Counted from the stretch's first letter, positions 1 through 9,362 are shown. The stretch is DNA of 12,075 nucleotides from Synechococcus sp. CO36386bin_37 (GCA_011525445.1 WTGE01000038.1:1-12075), one strand, 5' to 3'. Notes: generated from the letters alone by a model not told the origin. Made by a program: numbers and translations.

Positions 1-240
1 GCCGCGCACGAGAACATCGGTGCCGCTCATTGCGACCGCTCGAACTCTGTGATCGCCGAGAAGTTGCTGGACTTCAGCCGTCAATCCGATGGTTTCGCCA
101 GCAGTGTTAGTGCCTTCGATTCGAAGTGCGTTGAGAATTTTCGGAAGCTTGCCGGCTGGAAATTCCACGTCCAGAACCGGTCCGATTACCTGACGGACAA
201 CACCTTTGGAACCGGTAGAGGCAGGAGCAGCAGCGGCCAT
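1..240 (-). CDS. atpD: ATP synthase F1 subunit beta, N-terminal part (cut by window edge)
   Basis: This is the first 80 codons of the catalytic beta subunit of F1-ATPase, which sits on the thylakoid membrane and makes ATP from the proton gradient. Reading the minus strand from ATG at 240-238 gives an Ala-rich N-terminus (MAAAAPAST), then [20 protein letters not shown], then ILNALRIEG and [23 protein letters not shown]. This is the beta-barrel domain of AtpD. The Walker A/P-loop lies further downstream, outside the window. No Shine-Dalgarno is visible on the minus strand before the ATG. The gene diverges from groES with 221 bp between the two starts. Identification is firm; only the C-terminal part is missing because the window ends. 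Confidence 0.96.
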   Translation of the reverse strand, partial: MAAAAPASTGSKGVVRQVIGPVLDVEFPAGKLPKILNALRIEGTNTAGETIGLTAEVQQLLGDHRVRAVAMSGTDVLVRG

Positions 241-326
241 AAGTAAGGAGAAATGAGAGGGACGCGCAACAGGACAATCCCTTCCTGAGCGGCAGAACCC
301 TACCACCGACTTGACAGGGCAACGCT

Positions 327-342
327 GTTCGGTCACCCGCAC
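327..342 (+). promoter_or_regulatory. K-box upstream of groESL
   Basis: The 16-mer GTTCGGTCACCCGCAC fits the cyanobacterial groE K-box pattern, GTTCGG-NNAN-CCNNAC, at every fixed position. The K-box has been linked to light- and heat-responsive groE transcription independent of HrcA/CIRCE. It lies 39 bp before the CIRCE element and 119 bp before the groES start, so it is in the expected order. A TTGACA at 311-316 lies just upstream, but I see no -10 at the right distance for it. The consensus is quoted from memory of the literature. Confidence 0.7.
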
Positions 343-381
343 GATTAACGGCTGGTGCTTTGTCCATCGCCGGATCTAGTT

Positions 382-408
382 TTGGCACTCATCGGTCTCG
401 AGTGCTAA
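382..408 (+). promoter_or_regulatory. CIRCE element (HrcA operator) of groESL
   Basis: The sequence is TTGGCACTC, nine bases, then GAGTGCTAA. This is the CIRCE inverted repeat (TTAGCACTC-N9-GAGTGCTAA) with one substitution in the left arm and a perfect right arm. HrcA binds it and represses groESL until heat shock. The element ends 53 bp before the groES ATG. A possible -10, TAGTTT at 377-382, abuts it, so repressor binding would block the promoter; the -35 is not clear. Confidence 0.93.
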
Positions 409-461
409 CTCACGCCGATCTCAGTGGCGCCTAGCGCCTTGTTCTCGCATCTCAAATCCTT

Positions 462-773
462 ATGGCAGCTGTTTCCCTCAGCGTCTCCACCGTTAAGCCT
501 CTCGGAGATCGTGTCTTCGTAAAAATCTCTGAGTCAGAGGAAAAGACCGCTGGCGGCATCCTCCTTCCCGATACAGCGAAAGAAAAGCCTCAAGTCGGTG
601 AAGTTGTTCAGGTTGGGCCTGGAAAGTCCAATGACGACGGCAGTCGTCAAACTCCGGAAGTTAGCGTTGGCGACAAAGTTCTCTACAGCAAGTACGCCGG
701 TACTGACATCAAATTAGGGAGTGATGAGTATGTGCTCCTCTCAGAAAAAGACATCCTTGCTGTTGTGGGCTAA
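462..773 (+). CDS. groES: Co-chaperonin GroES (Hsp10)
   Basis: GroES is the seven-subunit lid of the cytosolic GroEL/ES folding chamber. The 103-residue product has the full fold: [12 protein letters not shown] (about 11-22), the mobile loop [12 protein letters not shown] (about 26-37) that docks on GroEL, the VGPGK turn, and the C-terminal strand [14 protein letters not shown]. It is a few residues longer than the roughly 95 of Escherichia coli because of the N-terminal MAAVSLSVS, which I recall as usual in picocyanobacteria. There is no Shine-Dalgarno before the ATG. It is followed by groEL after 68 bp, with no terminator between, so the two form one operon under the CIRCE and K-box elements. 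Confidence 0.98.
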   Translation: MAAVSLSVSTVKPLGDRVFVKISESEEKTAGGILLPDTAKEKPQVGEVVQVGPGKSNDDGSRQTPEVSVGDKVLYSKYAGTDIKLGSDEYVLLSEKDILAVVG

Positions 774-832
774 CCGCACATCAAACTGAGCCTATCCTCA
801 GATCCATTCAAATCTTTCAAACACACCTTTAA

Positions 833-2473
<1,641 letters not shown>

Positions 2474-2494
2474 GTCCTTCTCGGATGTCCAATG

Positions 2495-2526
2495 AAAAGC
2501 CTCCGTTTAAACGGGGGCTTTTTTTT
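2495..2526 (+). terminator. Intrinsic terminator of groESL
   Basis: The left arm AAAAGCCTCCGTTT (2495-2508) pairs with AAACGGGGGCTTTT (2509-2522), with one G-U wobble. The centre TTTAAA serves as loop, and a run of T continues to 2526. It begins 21 bp after the groEL stop, in the right orientation to end the groESL transcript. Confidence 0.92.
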
Positions 2527-2858
2527 GATGTTGCTGGATTCCTGATGACGAAGGAGAATGATGATTGACTTTAGATGCCTATTGCTGGATGTTGAGTTAA
2601 GACAGCTATATTGTTTGATTGTATGATAACTGCAATGTCGGGATTTGTCGCAATTGCCGGAACAAGATTTTTCAGGAGCAAATTGTATTGATTGAATTTC
2701 GATTGCAATTCATGATGAATCAATAGTTTTATAATCAATGCTTGTTATTTGATTTTAATTGATTAAATAACAGCTGAATGCATCTTTGCATTGGCAGATT
2801 AGTTTAATCAAAGGACGTAATCCGCTGATCTTTTGCTCGGTTTTAAAACCCAGTAATG
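2527..2858. other. AT-rich spacer between convergent groEL and secG, no gene seen
   Basis: About 330 bp of clearly AT-rich DNA with stops in all frames and no recognisable protein or RNA gene. It holds a small stem-loop at 2777-2792 (AATGCA, loop TCTT, TGCATT), which could be flanked by CTG/CAG pairing, and a 12-bp palindrome GGTTTTAAAACC at 2839-2850. Either could contribute to ending the secG transcript, but neither is followed by a proper T-run on the minus strand. I find no clear terminator for secG. Confidence 0.5.
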
Positions 2859-3089
2859 TTATTTTAGCCAGCCTGCGCTCAAAATGATCGCTAATGCCAG
2901 AAAAAAGGACAGTGTGGTCCAGGTGAAGCGATTCAGCGCCGCTTCGGCACTGCTTGAGCTGGTGAATGAAGAACTTCCGCTGGCGGCAATTCCACCCATT
3001 CCATCACCTTTAGGGCTGTGCAAAAGTACAAGAAGGATTAAGAGAATCCCGCTACCAATCCAAATCCAGGAGAGAACTGTTGTGAGCAT
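2859..3089 (-). CDS. secG: Preprotein translocase subunit SecG
   Basis: Small integral membrane subunit that assists SecYEG in protein export across the plasma or thylakoid membrane. The 76-residue product has the SecG plan: a first membrane segment (about 5-23, WIWIGSGILLILLVLLH), a conserved loop HSPKGDGMGG, a Ser-rich region with ASGSSSFTSSSSAEAALNR, and a second membrane segment (about 55-74) containing LSFFLALAIIL. The ATG at 3089 lies 13 bp after the gpmI stop on the same strand, so it is probably co-transcribed with gpmI. Its 3' end faces groEL. Confidence 0.95.
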   Translation of the reverse strand: MLTTVLSWIWIGSGILLILLVLLHSPKGDGMGGIAASGSSSFTSSSSAEAALNRFTWTTLSFFLALAIILSAGWLK

Positions 3090-3102
3090 GTTTGAGTTTT
3101 AC

Positions 3103-4734
3103 CTATACAGGTTGGGCTAATTTGGCCGTAGCTGGGGCAATTGTTTCGATGGGTTGAATCAATGATCTACCTGTCATTGATTCCGGCTTCTCCAGGTTGA
3201 GCAATTGGAGAAGTGTAGGTGCGATATCAGCTAGACCTCCGCCTGTACGCAGGCTGATTGAATTGCCGAGTCCAACAACTTTACGCTTTTCGCCTTCGAT
3301 TAAAATAACCGGAACGGGATTGGTGGTGTGTGCTGTCCACGCCTGTCCATCAAGTCCTTGCATCAGCTCTGCATTTCCATGATCTGCAGTGATCAATATG
3401 GTGCCACCCATTTGGCCGACAGCATCGACGAGTTTCCCAACGCACCGGTCCACGGTTTCGATGGCTTGTGTTGCGGCCTCCATCATTCCTGTGTGTCCGA
3501 CCATGTCGGGATTGGCATAGTTGATCACTACAAGGGAGTGTTCACCCCGTTGGATTGCAGCGACACAGCTCTCGGTGAGTGTGTCTGCGGACATTTCGGG
3601 GGCTTGGTCGTAAGTCGGCACACGGGGTGATGGAACGAGATGTCGTTGTTCGCCATCTAGTGGTTGTTCGATGCCCCCATTCATGAAGTAAGTGACGTGA
3701 GGATATTTTTCGGTTTCTGCTGTGCGGTATTGCTTCAGACCAGCGTCTGCCACAACTTGTCCCAGAAGTTGGTCCAATGACTCAGGAGGAAATGCTACTG
3801 CTACAGGAAGATCGGTTTCATATTGAGTGAATGTCACAACGTCCAAACTGGGCTGTTGAAGGCGGGTAAATCCCTGAAATGTTGGGAGTGTGAGAGCTTG
3901 AATGATTTGTCTGGCCCGATCGGGACGGAAATTGAACATCACCAGACCATCACCATCTCTCAGTGGATTGTCGGAGAAACGGACAGGTTCTAGAAATTCA
4001 TCGGTAATCTGATTGGCATAGCTGTTCGTTAAGGCTGTTATCGGTTCATCCTCACTGGGGACAACGTCAGGATCCGTGAGAAGACGGTAAGCCTTCTCCG
4101 TTCTTTCCCAGCGATGGTCTCGATCCATTGCCCAATACCGACCGCACATACTGGCAATACGACCGATACCCAGTTGGTCCATCGTTTTTTGGACTTTGGC
4201 TAGATGTTTGGGAGCGCTCTGAGTGGGTGTGTCACGTCCATCTGTTATGGCATGGACGGCCACATTGTGAAGGCGTTCCTTTTTCGCCCATTTCAGCAGT
4301 CCACAGAGATGGTCAACGTGGCTGTGGACGCCTCCATCGGAGCAAAGACCGATGATGTGAAGTGTTCCCTCGTTGCTCCTCAGTCGCTCAGCAAGCGATT
4401 GGAGAGCTGCAGGATCGCCAAGTCGATCCTCACGTACGGCTTCGCTGATGCGTACGAGTTCCTGGCGGATGATCCGACCAGCACCAATGGTGAGATGTCC
4501 AACCTCTGAATTACCCATCTGGCCGTCAGGGAGACCTACATGGGAACCACTCGCCTCAATCAGGGTGTGGGGATAGGCGTGCCACAGGGCATCCATGACG
4601 GGTGTTGAAGCGTTGCGTATGGCGTTGTGTTCAGTCGAGTCACAAATCCCCCATCCATCCAAGATTGCAAGAACCACCGGTGCAACGGCGGCGTTGCAGG
4701 GAAAATTGTCTGCGAGGTTGTTCGGAACGTTCAC
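3103..4734 (-). CDS. gpmI: 2,3-bisphosphoglycerate-independent phosphoglycerate mutase
   Basis: Interconverts 3- and 2-phosphoglycerate in lower glycolysis, linking Calvin-cycle carbon to pyruvate; it needs two metal ions (Mn2+). The 543-residue product is full length. Motifs in order: LAILDGWG with metal-ligand Asp26, GNSEVGH with the phosphoserine nucleophile Ser76, [11 protein letters not shown] (132-142), TDGRDTP (164-170), [12 protein letters not shown], and the second metal site TADHGNAE. The start appears to be GTG at 4734. The reading frame is closed by a stop about ten codons upstream, and no in-frame ATG precedes the conserved [12 protein letters not shown]. The first ~17 residues are poorly conserved, so the exact start is less certain than the identity. 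It diverges from pyrR and is followed by secG. Confidence 0.96.
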   Translation of the reverse strand: MNVPNNLADNFPCNAAVAPVVLAILDGWGICDSTEHNAIRNASTPVMDALWHAYPHTLIEASGSHVGLPDGQMGNSEVGHLTIGAGRIIRQELVRISEAVREDRLGDPAALQSLAERLRSNEGTLHIIGLCSDGGVHSHVDHLCGLLKWAKKERLHNVAVHAITDGRDTPTQSAPKHLAKVQKTMDQLGIGRIASMCGRYWAMDRDHRWERTEKAYRLLTDPDVVPSEDEPITALTNSYANQITDEFLEPVRFSDNPLRDGDGLVMFNFRPDRARQIIQALTLPTFQGFTRLQQPSLDVVTFTQYETDLPVAVAFPPESLDQLLGQVVADAGLKQYRTAETEKYPHVTYFMNGGIEQPLDGEQRHLVPSPRVPTYDQAPEMSADTLTESCVAAIQRGEHSLVVINYANPDMVGHTGMMEAATQAIETVDRCVGKLVDAVGQMGGTILITADHGNAELMQGLDGQAWTAHTTNPVPVILIEGEKRKVVGLGNSISLRTGGGLADIAPTLLQLLNLEKPESMTGRSLIQPIETIAPATAKLAQPV

Positions 4735-4809
4735 ACCATCAATCTCAGTTCTTAAGTCTCCCTAGAGATTCAAGTTACCTCCCGATTGCCCCAAAGCTCA
4801 TGATCCAGG

Positions 4810-4875
4810 TCTTTTCGGTTTGCAAAAGCTGATCGGACTGCAGGAAAACGTTCATACACTGAATTCCCGAAAAGA
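4810..4875 (+). repeat. 9-bp inverted repeat in the pyrR upstream region
   Basis: TCTTTTCGG at 4810-4818 is exactly complementary to CCGAAAAGA at 4867-4875, with 48 bases between. The right arm runs into the presumed ribosome binding site of pyrR (AAGAGGG, 4872-4878). If both arms are transcribed, pairing would cover the ribosome binding site. Whether the left arm is in the transcript is not known, because I could not place a confident promoter. Confidence 0.4.
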
Positions 4876-4880
4876 GGGCC

Positions 4881-5447
4881 ATGGAGGATAGGGATCTGGG
4901 CAACGACCGAATTGAAATCCTCTCTGCAGAAGAGTTGGGGAGAACGATCGCACGGTTGGCATCTCAAGTGTTGGAGTCTGTACCCTCCGTTGAGTCGTTA
5001 GTGCTGTTGGGAATTCCCACTCGTGGTGTGCAATTGGCCGGAGTGCTTGCGGGGTCTTTGCAGGCTCAGAGTGGTCACACCGTGGCTACTGGCACTCTCG
5101 ACCCCACGTTTCATCGCGACGACCTGGGTCGAGTGGGAGTACGTATGGTTCAGGCCACTGATCTTCCTGTGAGTGTCGAAGGTCGCGATGTGGTGCTCGT
5201 GGATGACGTTGTCTTCACCGGTCGGACTGTGAGAGCGGCATTGGAGGCTATTCAGGCCTGGGGAAGACCCCGTCGCGTCTCATTGCTGGTGATGGTGGAC
5301 AGAGGTCATCGAGAGTTGCCCATTCAGCCTGACTTCTGCGGCAGGATTGTGCCGACTCGTCGTTCGGAAACGATCGAACTGCGTCTGCTTGGATTGGACG
5401 GTGAGGAAGGTGTTTTTCTTCGACGTTTAAATACGACTAGTGCATGA
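4881..5447 (+). CDS. pyrR: PyrR: pyrimidine operon regulator / uracil phosphoribosyltransferase
   Basis: Type I phosphoribosyltransferase-fold protein. In Bacillus, PyrR binds pyr mRNA to cause attenuation in response to UMP and also makes UMP from uracil and PRPP. The 188-residue product has GIPTRG (44-49), the PRPP-binding loop VVLVDDVVFTGRTVRAAL (104-121) with its paired Asp residues, and the PyrR-type C-terminal DRGHRELPIQPDFCGRIVPT (140-159), which separates it from other phosphoribosyltransferases. The ATG at 4881 has AAGAGGG only two bases before it, an unusually short spacing. No pyr biosynthesis gene is adjacent here, so an attenuation target is not visible; it may act mainly as a regulator in trans or as a salvage enzyme. 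Confidence 0.93.
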   Translation: MEDRDLGNDRIEILSAEELGRTIARLASQVLESVPSVESLVLLGIPTRGVQLAGVLAGSLQAQSGHTVATGTLDPTFHRDDLGRVGVRMVQATDLPVSVEGRDVVLVDDVVFTGRTVRAALEAIQAWGRPRRVSLLVMVDRGHRELPIQPDFCGRIVPTRRSETIELRLLGLDGEEGVFLRRLNTTSA

Positions 5448-5479
5448 CATCCAACATCACAGCCATGGGTCGGGTGGGG

Positions 5480-5701
5480 TCAACCGAGTGCGGTTAATTC
5501 ATCAACTCGGAAGTGAGCTTTATAACGTCCAAAAGACACAACAACAGGAAGCGTCGGACTGATAGGTCTGCCTTTCCAGTCGTTCAGCACTTTGAACACC
5601 TCTCCCTCGCTTCCCACTAGATCAAAACGTTCTCCGCGATGTTGGGGGTGGTTGAAAACCACAACACTGGTGGATACGACAACCTTGTCACCCGGCTGCA
5701 T
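5480..5701 (-). CDS. ftrV: Ferredoxin-thioredoxin reductase, variable chain
   Basis: Small non-catalytic subunit of ferredoxin-thioredoxin reductase, which passes electrons from photosystem I-reduced ferredoxin to thioredoxin. It stabilises the catalytic chain that carries the 4Fe-4S cluster. The sequence shows the family's SH3-like barrel pattern: GDKVVVSTSVVVFNHPQHR, FDLVGSEGEV, NDWKGRPISPTLPVVV and the strongly conserved YKAHFRVDEL near the end. From ATG 5701 the product is 73 residues and begins MQPGDKV, which matches the usual length and N-terminus of the family. An upstream in-frame ATG at 5728 would give 82 residues. Neither start has a good ribosome binding site. It follows the membrane-anchored protein gene by 24-51 bp, as the last gene of the unit, and faces pyrR. 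Confidence 0.92.
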   Translation of the reverse strand: MQPGDKVVVSTSVVVFNHPQHRGERFDLVGSEGEVFKVLNDWKGRPISPTLPVVVSFGRYKAHFRVDELTALG

Positions 5702-5752
5702 GAATGTGTGTTCAGGTCTGGCGATCATCTCATGGAGAGTTGGGAACTTGTT

Positions 5753-6595
5753 TTAATCGTTGGCCTTGCAGAGGGTTTCGGGGCCGTCTTCGACGATGCT
5801 TCCACCGAGGTCACTGCAAGCTGCCATGAAGGCTTCCCAGGGAGCAAGACCTGCACTCAGATGGGTTTCAACAGCTTCATCCAATCGATCCCTGGCAACG
5901 GTGTGCGCTGGTAGAGCTCCATGACTGTGGTGTTCTTTTTGGTCCCGTAAGGCTTCAATTGCAGTTTCGACTGTTGTGCGTATTGGCTCTGACTGGCTCT
6001 GCCACCAGGGATGATCGAGTTGATTGAGAGAGCTGAGCGCTTCCCACCACCGCTCTTGATCGACGTGTTCTTTGAGTGTTTCAAGCTGAAGCCGATTGCG
6101 ATTCCAATTTTCCCGGAGCCCATCACTAAGACGGCTTCCAGGCCTGCCATCGTGCTTCTCAAGAGGCAGAAGCGTCGTGAGTGCTGTGTTGAATTGACCA
6201 GCACGAAATTGGGAAAGAGCTTGTTCTCGCAGTTCGTCGCGCCAGATTCTGAGTTGTTTCTGATCCTGCTCTTTTTGCTCAGCTGAGCCAACACCTGAAT
6301 TCACAAGCTGCTCTTGAAGAAGCAATGCCTGACCTGGATCAGCCTGCGCCCAGGATTGCTGTGCCAATTTTCGTCGGCAGAAGGCGAGTTCTCGAGGGGC
6401 TTCTTGACCGAGCCAACGCAAGGCTGCCAGTTGTTCTCCGTAACGCAAGCATGCGGGTAAGTCACCCTTCGATAATGCTTGGTTCAATTTGTGGGGAAGC
6501 TGACGCTCCCACCAATACGCTCCGGCACAAAGCAGTACTACACCGCCAAGGGTCACAGTGATCCAAAAATGGGGTAGGTGGCGACGCAGCGCCAA
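5753..6595 (-). CDS. Membrane-anchored protein of unknown function, between hsp70-like gene and ftrV
   Basis: I do not recognise a family. The 280-residue product starts with a basic stretch (RRH) and one membrane segment at about 10-28 (FWITVTLGGVVLLCAGAYWW). The rest is a soluble, mostly helical part rich in Gln, Leu, Trp and Glu, with repeated helix-like units (for example ALSKGDLPACLRYGEQLAAL and AQADPGQALLLQEQLVNS) resembling TPR-type packing, though I cannot assign TPRs. A distinct C-terminal part (about 235-277, including LDEAVETHLSAGLAPWEAF) looks conserved. The best start is TTG at 6595: AAGAGG lies nine bases before it and a stop closes the frame just upstream. It sits 75 bp after the Hsp70-like gene. 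An inferred role as membrane anchor or partner for that protein is only a guess. Confidence 0.75.
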   Translation of the reverse strand: MALRRHLPHFWITVTLGGVVLLCAGAYWWERQLPHKLNQALSKGDLPACLRYGEQLAALRWLGQEAPRELAFCRRKLAQQSWAQADPGQALLLQEQLVNSGVGSAEQKEQDQKQLRIWRDELREQALSQFRAGQFNTALTTLLPLEKHDGRPGSRLSDGLRENWNRNRLQLETLKEHVDQERWWEALSSLNQLDHPWWQSQSEPIRTTVETAIEALRDQKEHHSHGALPAHTVARDRLDEAVETHLSAGLAPWEAFMAACSDLGGSIVEDGPETLCKAND

Positions 6596-6670
6596 AATCC
6601 AAGGCCTCTTTACTCAACAACCTTTCTATGGATGTCAAGTATGACTCTCAAGTCAGTATGGACAGACCGT

Positions 6671-8308
6671 TCACTGCACAACTATCAGGGTTCGACTGTT
6701 GATTTTGGCGCCTGTTCTTAAATCCTCTCCACTCATGATCAGTTGTGCTTCATCATCAAGATGAAAGGTGAGTCGTAGGCAGTCCTCTCCGGGTTGGCCA
6801 GGTGGATTGAGCTCGAGTCTGATGCTCTGGGTAAAAAGTGGCTGAATGGTGTCAGAACCATTGCTGGAATCACGAATGGTCGGGAGTCCCTGGATATAAA
6901 CGACCTCATGGCGATGTTCACTATCGGGTTCACCGAGCAACAGTTCAAGTTCCTTTTGATTGCTTCGGCTAGCGCTCAGACTGAGCACCAGGGGTTGAAG
7001 GGAAGGCCAGGGTTGTCCGCTTAGAAACAGGGGATGCCATTGATGAGCGTTACGGCGCCTGTCCCAGCAACGTAAATACACCCCACGTTGAAGCAGGTCT
7101 CTCACTCGCACCCCGGGTGTGAGTTTGAGTGCACCAGTCGCGACAGCTTCTATAGGTGGTGGCGTTAGCAAGGCCACCGGATGCATCATCTTTGTGAGCC
7201 ATTGACGCATCAAGGGAAGCTGTGCTCCTCCCCCAACAGCTACCACAGCGTTGAGGTCCTCTGGCCTGCAGCCCTGCTGACGGGCGGAGGCCAAAGTGCG
7301 ATCCAGGAGTCCGTCAAGCACTTTGAGAAAACCACGGCGCTCGAGAAGTGCGTTGAGTTGATTGCGATTTAGAGCCAACGTGACGGGTTCGCTTAGCTCC
7401 ATGCCACTCGCTAATTCGTTCAGCACGTCCGTATCTCTAACGTTGGGGTCGCTTAGACGGCATTTCAAGCGTTCAGCAGCATTGAGAAGGCTTGCTTGGC
7501 TGTTGAGGATGAGCTCGGGGTCATTGGGAAACAGGTGATCCAGAATCCAGTGATCGAGATCTCTTCCCCCTAAAGCGATTCCTGCTTTACCTAATACTTT
7601 GGCGGTCCGCAGAGTCTGCTTGCTGTTCTTGAGGTTTCTGCCACGAAATCGCAGAAGCTGCGCGATCGGAGCTGCTTTCCCCTCACCGCCCTCTAAAGCC
7701 ACGAGAGAGAGGTCTAATGTGCCGCCTCCTAAGTCCACCACCAATAACTTGGATCCTGCTGGTAACCCTGCTCCCATGGCAGCAGCTGTGGGTTCGTCAA
7801 CGACTGCGACCTCGTCAACAGGCAGTGTTTTGCAGGCCTGCATCAGCCACCGGCGGTAACCGATGGCCTGATCGACTGGGGCTGTGAGCACAAGTCGTTC
7901 TACCGAGACTGTGCTGGGTAGACATGTCCAAATCTGATGCAGGAGTAATTCACCAGCTTGCTCTGGACTGAGTGGGTGCGCCGGTCGGCCGGACTTTTCC
8001 CAAACACCGATCCAGCGTTTGAAGTCACGATGAAGCTCAAGCGACGTTCCTTCTGAGAGGCCACTGTCCAGCACTTGACGACCTACAAGAGGCTGTTGGT
8101 GAGAGACACCTTTACTCCAGATGAGGCTGGGCACCTCTCCAGGTCGCCGGCTGATTGGGAGTAAGTCGAGAAGCTGTGGGGAAGATTGGCGTTCGTCCTG
8201 AAAAGCCACCACTGTGTTGGTGCTCCCAAGATCGATGGCAAGAGTTCCTTGAGAGGAAAGATGAAGGTTTTGTTCGTGCTTTGAGGGCTGAACCTCAGCC
8301 ATGGCCAT
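6671..8308 (-). CDS. Hsp70-family ATPase with short substrate domain, lacking the lid
   Basis: Divergent DnaK/Hsp70-like protein of 545 residues, against about 640 for DnaK. The actin-like ATPase domain is complete: phosphate-1 IDLGSTNTVVAF (25-36), DEPTAAAMGAG (171-181), phosphate-2 VDLGGGTLDLSL (191-202), GGRDLDH (248-254), AERLKCRLS (278-286), and adenosine motif VVAVGGGAQLPLMR (355-368), then EAVATGAL. After about 395 only some 150 residues follow. They end in a segment, LRLTFHLDDEAQLIMSGEDL, resembling the DnaK beta-sandwich strand, so the alpha-helical lid is absent. Two ATGs are possible (8308 and 8302); no Shine-Dalgarno precedes them. The start is only 33 bp from a divergent gene, so its promoter must overlap that gene. 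It is not the main dnaK. It is probably co-transcribed with the membrane-anchored protein gene and ftrV. Confidence 0.88.
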   Translation of the reverse strand: MAMAEVQPSKHEQNLHLSSQGTLAIDLGSTNTVVAFQDERQSSPQLLDLLPISRRPGEVPSLIWSKGVSHQQPLVGRQVLDSGLSEGTSLELHRDFKRWIGVWEKSGRPAHPLSPEQAGELLLHQIWTCLPSTVSVERLVLTAPVDQAIGYRRWLMQACKTLPVDEVAVVDEPTAAAMGAGLPAGSKLLVVDLGGGTLDLSLVALEGGEGKAAPIAQLLRFRGRNLKNSKQTLRTAKVLGKAGIALGGRDLDHWILDHLFPNDPELILNSQASLLNAAERLKCRLSDPNVRDTDVLNELASGMELSEPVTLALNRNQLNALLERRGFLKVLDGLLDRTLASARQQGCRPEDLNAVVAVGGGAQLPLMRQWLTKMMHPVALLTPPPIEAVATGALKLTPGVRVRDLLQRGVYLRCWDRRRNAHQWHPLFLSGQPWPSLQPLVLSLSASRSNQKELELLLGEPDSEHRHEVVYIQGLPTIRDSSNGSDTIQPLFTQSIRLELNPPGQPGEDCLRLTFHLDDEAQLIMSGEDLRTGAKINSRTLIVVQ

Positions 8309-8341
8309 GTTGATAAGGAGTCAAGGCTACGAGGCAAAGCG

Positions 8342-8626
8342 ATGGATCGGTTGAAAAGCCTGGTGTTTTCCTTCTATCGCGAAGATCCAGACATCCAGGC
8401 TGTGCTGGAACCACTGCGCACCTGTCGAATCTCCCGCAGCTGGGGCTGCATTCGCGTTGAGTGCGTGGATGCGAAACACCTTGAAGAGGTGAGTGGTTTG
8501 CTGACTCACCTCAGACGCCCTCTCTCGGCCATGGGCTTGGGTCGACAGATTGTTTTGCGCGTGCCTGGACGTCCCCAGCGTGCCTATCCAATGCAGGTTC
8601 CGTTTCACAGTGATTTACTCACATAG
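8342..8626 (+). CDS. Small conserved-looking hypothetical protein upstream of rpoZ
   Basis: A 94-residue soluble protein with no family I recognise. It starts [21 protein letters not shown] and contains [18 protein letters not shown] and [16 protein letters not shown]. An alternation of strands and a helix suggests a small alpha/beta fold. There is no signal or membrane segment. ATG 8342 has GAGG at 8331-8334, seven bases before it, a good ribosome binding site. It begins 33 bp from the divergent hsp70-like gene and ends 26 bp before the rpoZ ATG, so it is likely the first gene of an operon with rpoZ and the DUF1818 gene. Confidence 0.75.
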   Translation: MDRLKSLVFSFYREDPDIQAVLEPLRTCRISRSWGCIRVECVDAKHLEEVSGLLTHLRRPLSAMGLGRQIVLRVPGRPQRAYPMQVPFHSDLLT

Positions 8627-8652
8627 AGTGGGTGATCAACTACAGGACGGAC

Positions 8653-8880
8653 ATGATTTCTGCTGGTGTGGATTCGAAAGACTTGGCGAAGCGGGGAGAG
8701 AGTCTGATTCGTCAGTCCACCAACCGTTATTTAACGACAGTCAAAATCGCATTCAGAGCCAAGCAGCGTCGTTTCGACGATTTCGATGGTTTGCTTGAGG
8801 AATCAAGTGTGAAGCCAGTTCATCGCGCCATTGTTGAATTGTCTGATGAACAGGACCAACCCGATTTGTTGCCCGGATGA
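8653..8880 (+). CDS. rpoZ: DNA-directed RNA polymerase subunit omega
   Basis: Small RNA polymerase subunit that helps fold and assemble beta-prime and promotes sigma association in cyanobacteria. The 75-residue product has the cyanobacterial omega pattern: [52 protein letters not shown], with the NRY and AKQRR blocks matching the family. I chose ATG 8653 because AGGA lies five bases before it and the protein then starts MISAGVD. An in-frame GTG at 8632 would add seven residues but has a weaker site. Its stop overlaps the next ATG (ATGA, 8877-8880). Confidence 0.92.
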   Translation: MISAGVDSKDLAKRGESLIRQSTNRYLTTVKIAFRAKQRRFDDFDGLLEESSVKPVHRAIVELSDEQDQPDLLPG

Positions 8881-9245
8881 TCCAACGGGAGGGGCCAGGC
8901 TGGCGTCTCGCCTTTGATCACAGTCGCCAGAGGTTTCCTTACTTAATCGGCGGGACTTCTTGGGCTGTCGAGCTGACCGAATTGGAAGCGAAGGGTTTGT
9001 ACGACCTGCTCGGTGAGCTCGACAAGCAGTACTTGTTAATAAGAGATCAATTGCTGGATGAGGAGTCCATCACTCTTGAGCTGGACCAACAGCCTTGGTG
9101 GGGTTGCCTCGATGGCACCTCAGATCATTGGGGGCTTCAGGTTGTTCTCCAGGGCAATGGATTAGAGGGACGAGGTTTGGAGGGAGCCTGGCCTGCTCCA
9201 GCGGCAGAAGCATTCTGGGCCGCATTAAGAACGGTTTGGGACTGA
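8877..9245 (+). CDS. DUF1818 family protein
   Basis: A 122-residue cyanobacterial protein of unknown function that I recognise as DUF1818 from its N-terminus, with [39 protein letters not shown], and a later [14 protein letters not shown]. No signal peptide or membrane segment is seen. The start ATG overlaps the rpoZ stop in an ATGA, so translation is probably coupled to rpoZ. No catalytic motif is visible. There is no obvious terminator after the stop: a short imperfect inverted repeat (TGATT 9251-9255, AATCA 9269-9273) has no T-run. Confidence 0.85.
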   Translation: MIQREGPGWRLAFDHSRQRFPYLIGGTSWAVELTELEAKGLYDLLGELDKQYLLIRDQLLDEESITLELDQQPWWGCLDGTSDHWGLQVVLQGNGLEGRGLEGAWPAPAAEAFWAALRTVWD

Positions 9246-9317
9246 CTATTTGATTAGCTGATGTTATCAATCAGAGTTGCTTGCATTGTCCACATGCCGA
9301 TGCCGATACTGCACAGC

Positions 9318-9326
9318 TTTTCCACA
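9318..9326 (+). promoter_or_regulatory. DnaA-box-like 9-mer, exact cyanobacterial form
   Basis: TTTTCCACA on the plus strand, an exact match to the 9-mer found in cyanobacterial replication origins. It faces an identical copy at 9363-9371 on the other strand. Confidence 0.55.
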
Positions 9327-9362
9327 GGAAGAATTGGCGTTTCTCGGATTTTTGAGTTGATC

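Noticed and set aside
311..316. TTGACA as the groESL -35 box
   Set aside because: It is a perfect hexamer, but the bases 16-18 positions further on (CACCCG region) give no -10, and it lies upstream of the K-box.
107..388. 93-codon minus-strand frame over the atpD start and groES upstream region
   Set aside because: It overlaps atpD in another frame and crosses the K-box and CIRCE; its product is Cys/Arg/Ser-rich and resembles no family.
2777..2850. Stem-loop and GGTTTTAAAACC palindrome as the secG terminator
   Set aside because: Stems are short and lack a following T-run on the minus strand, so I mention them only within the spacer entry.
5857..6294. 145-codon minus-strand frame inside the membrane-anchored protein gene
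   Set aside because: It is an alternative frame on the same strand with no family resemblance, while the 280-residue frame has a membrane anchor and a ribosome binding site.
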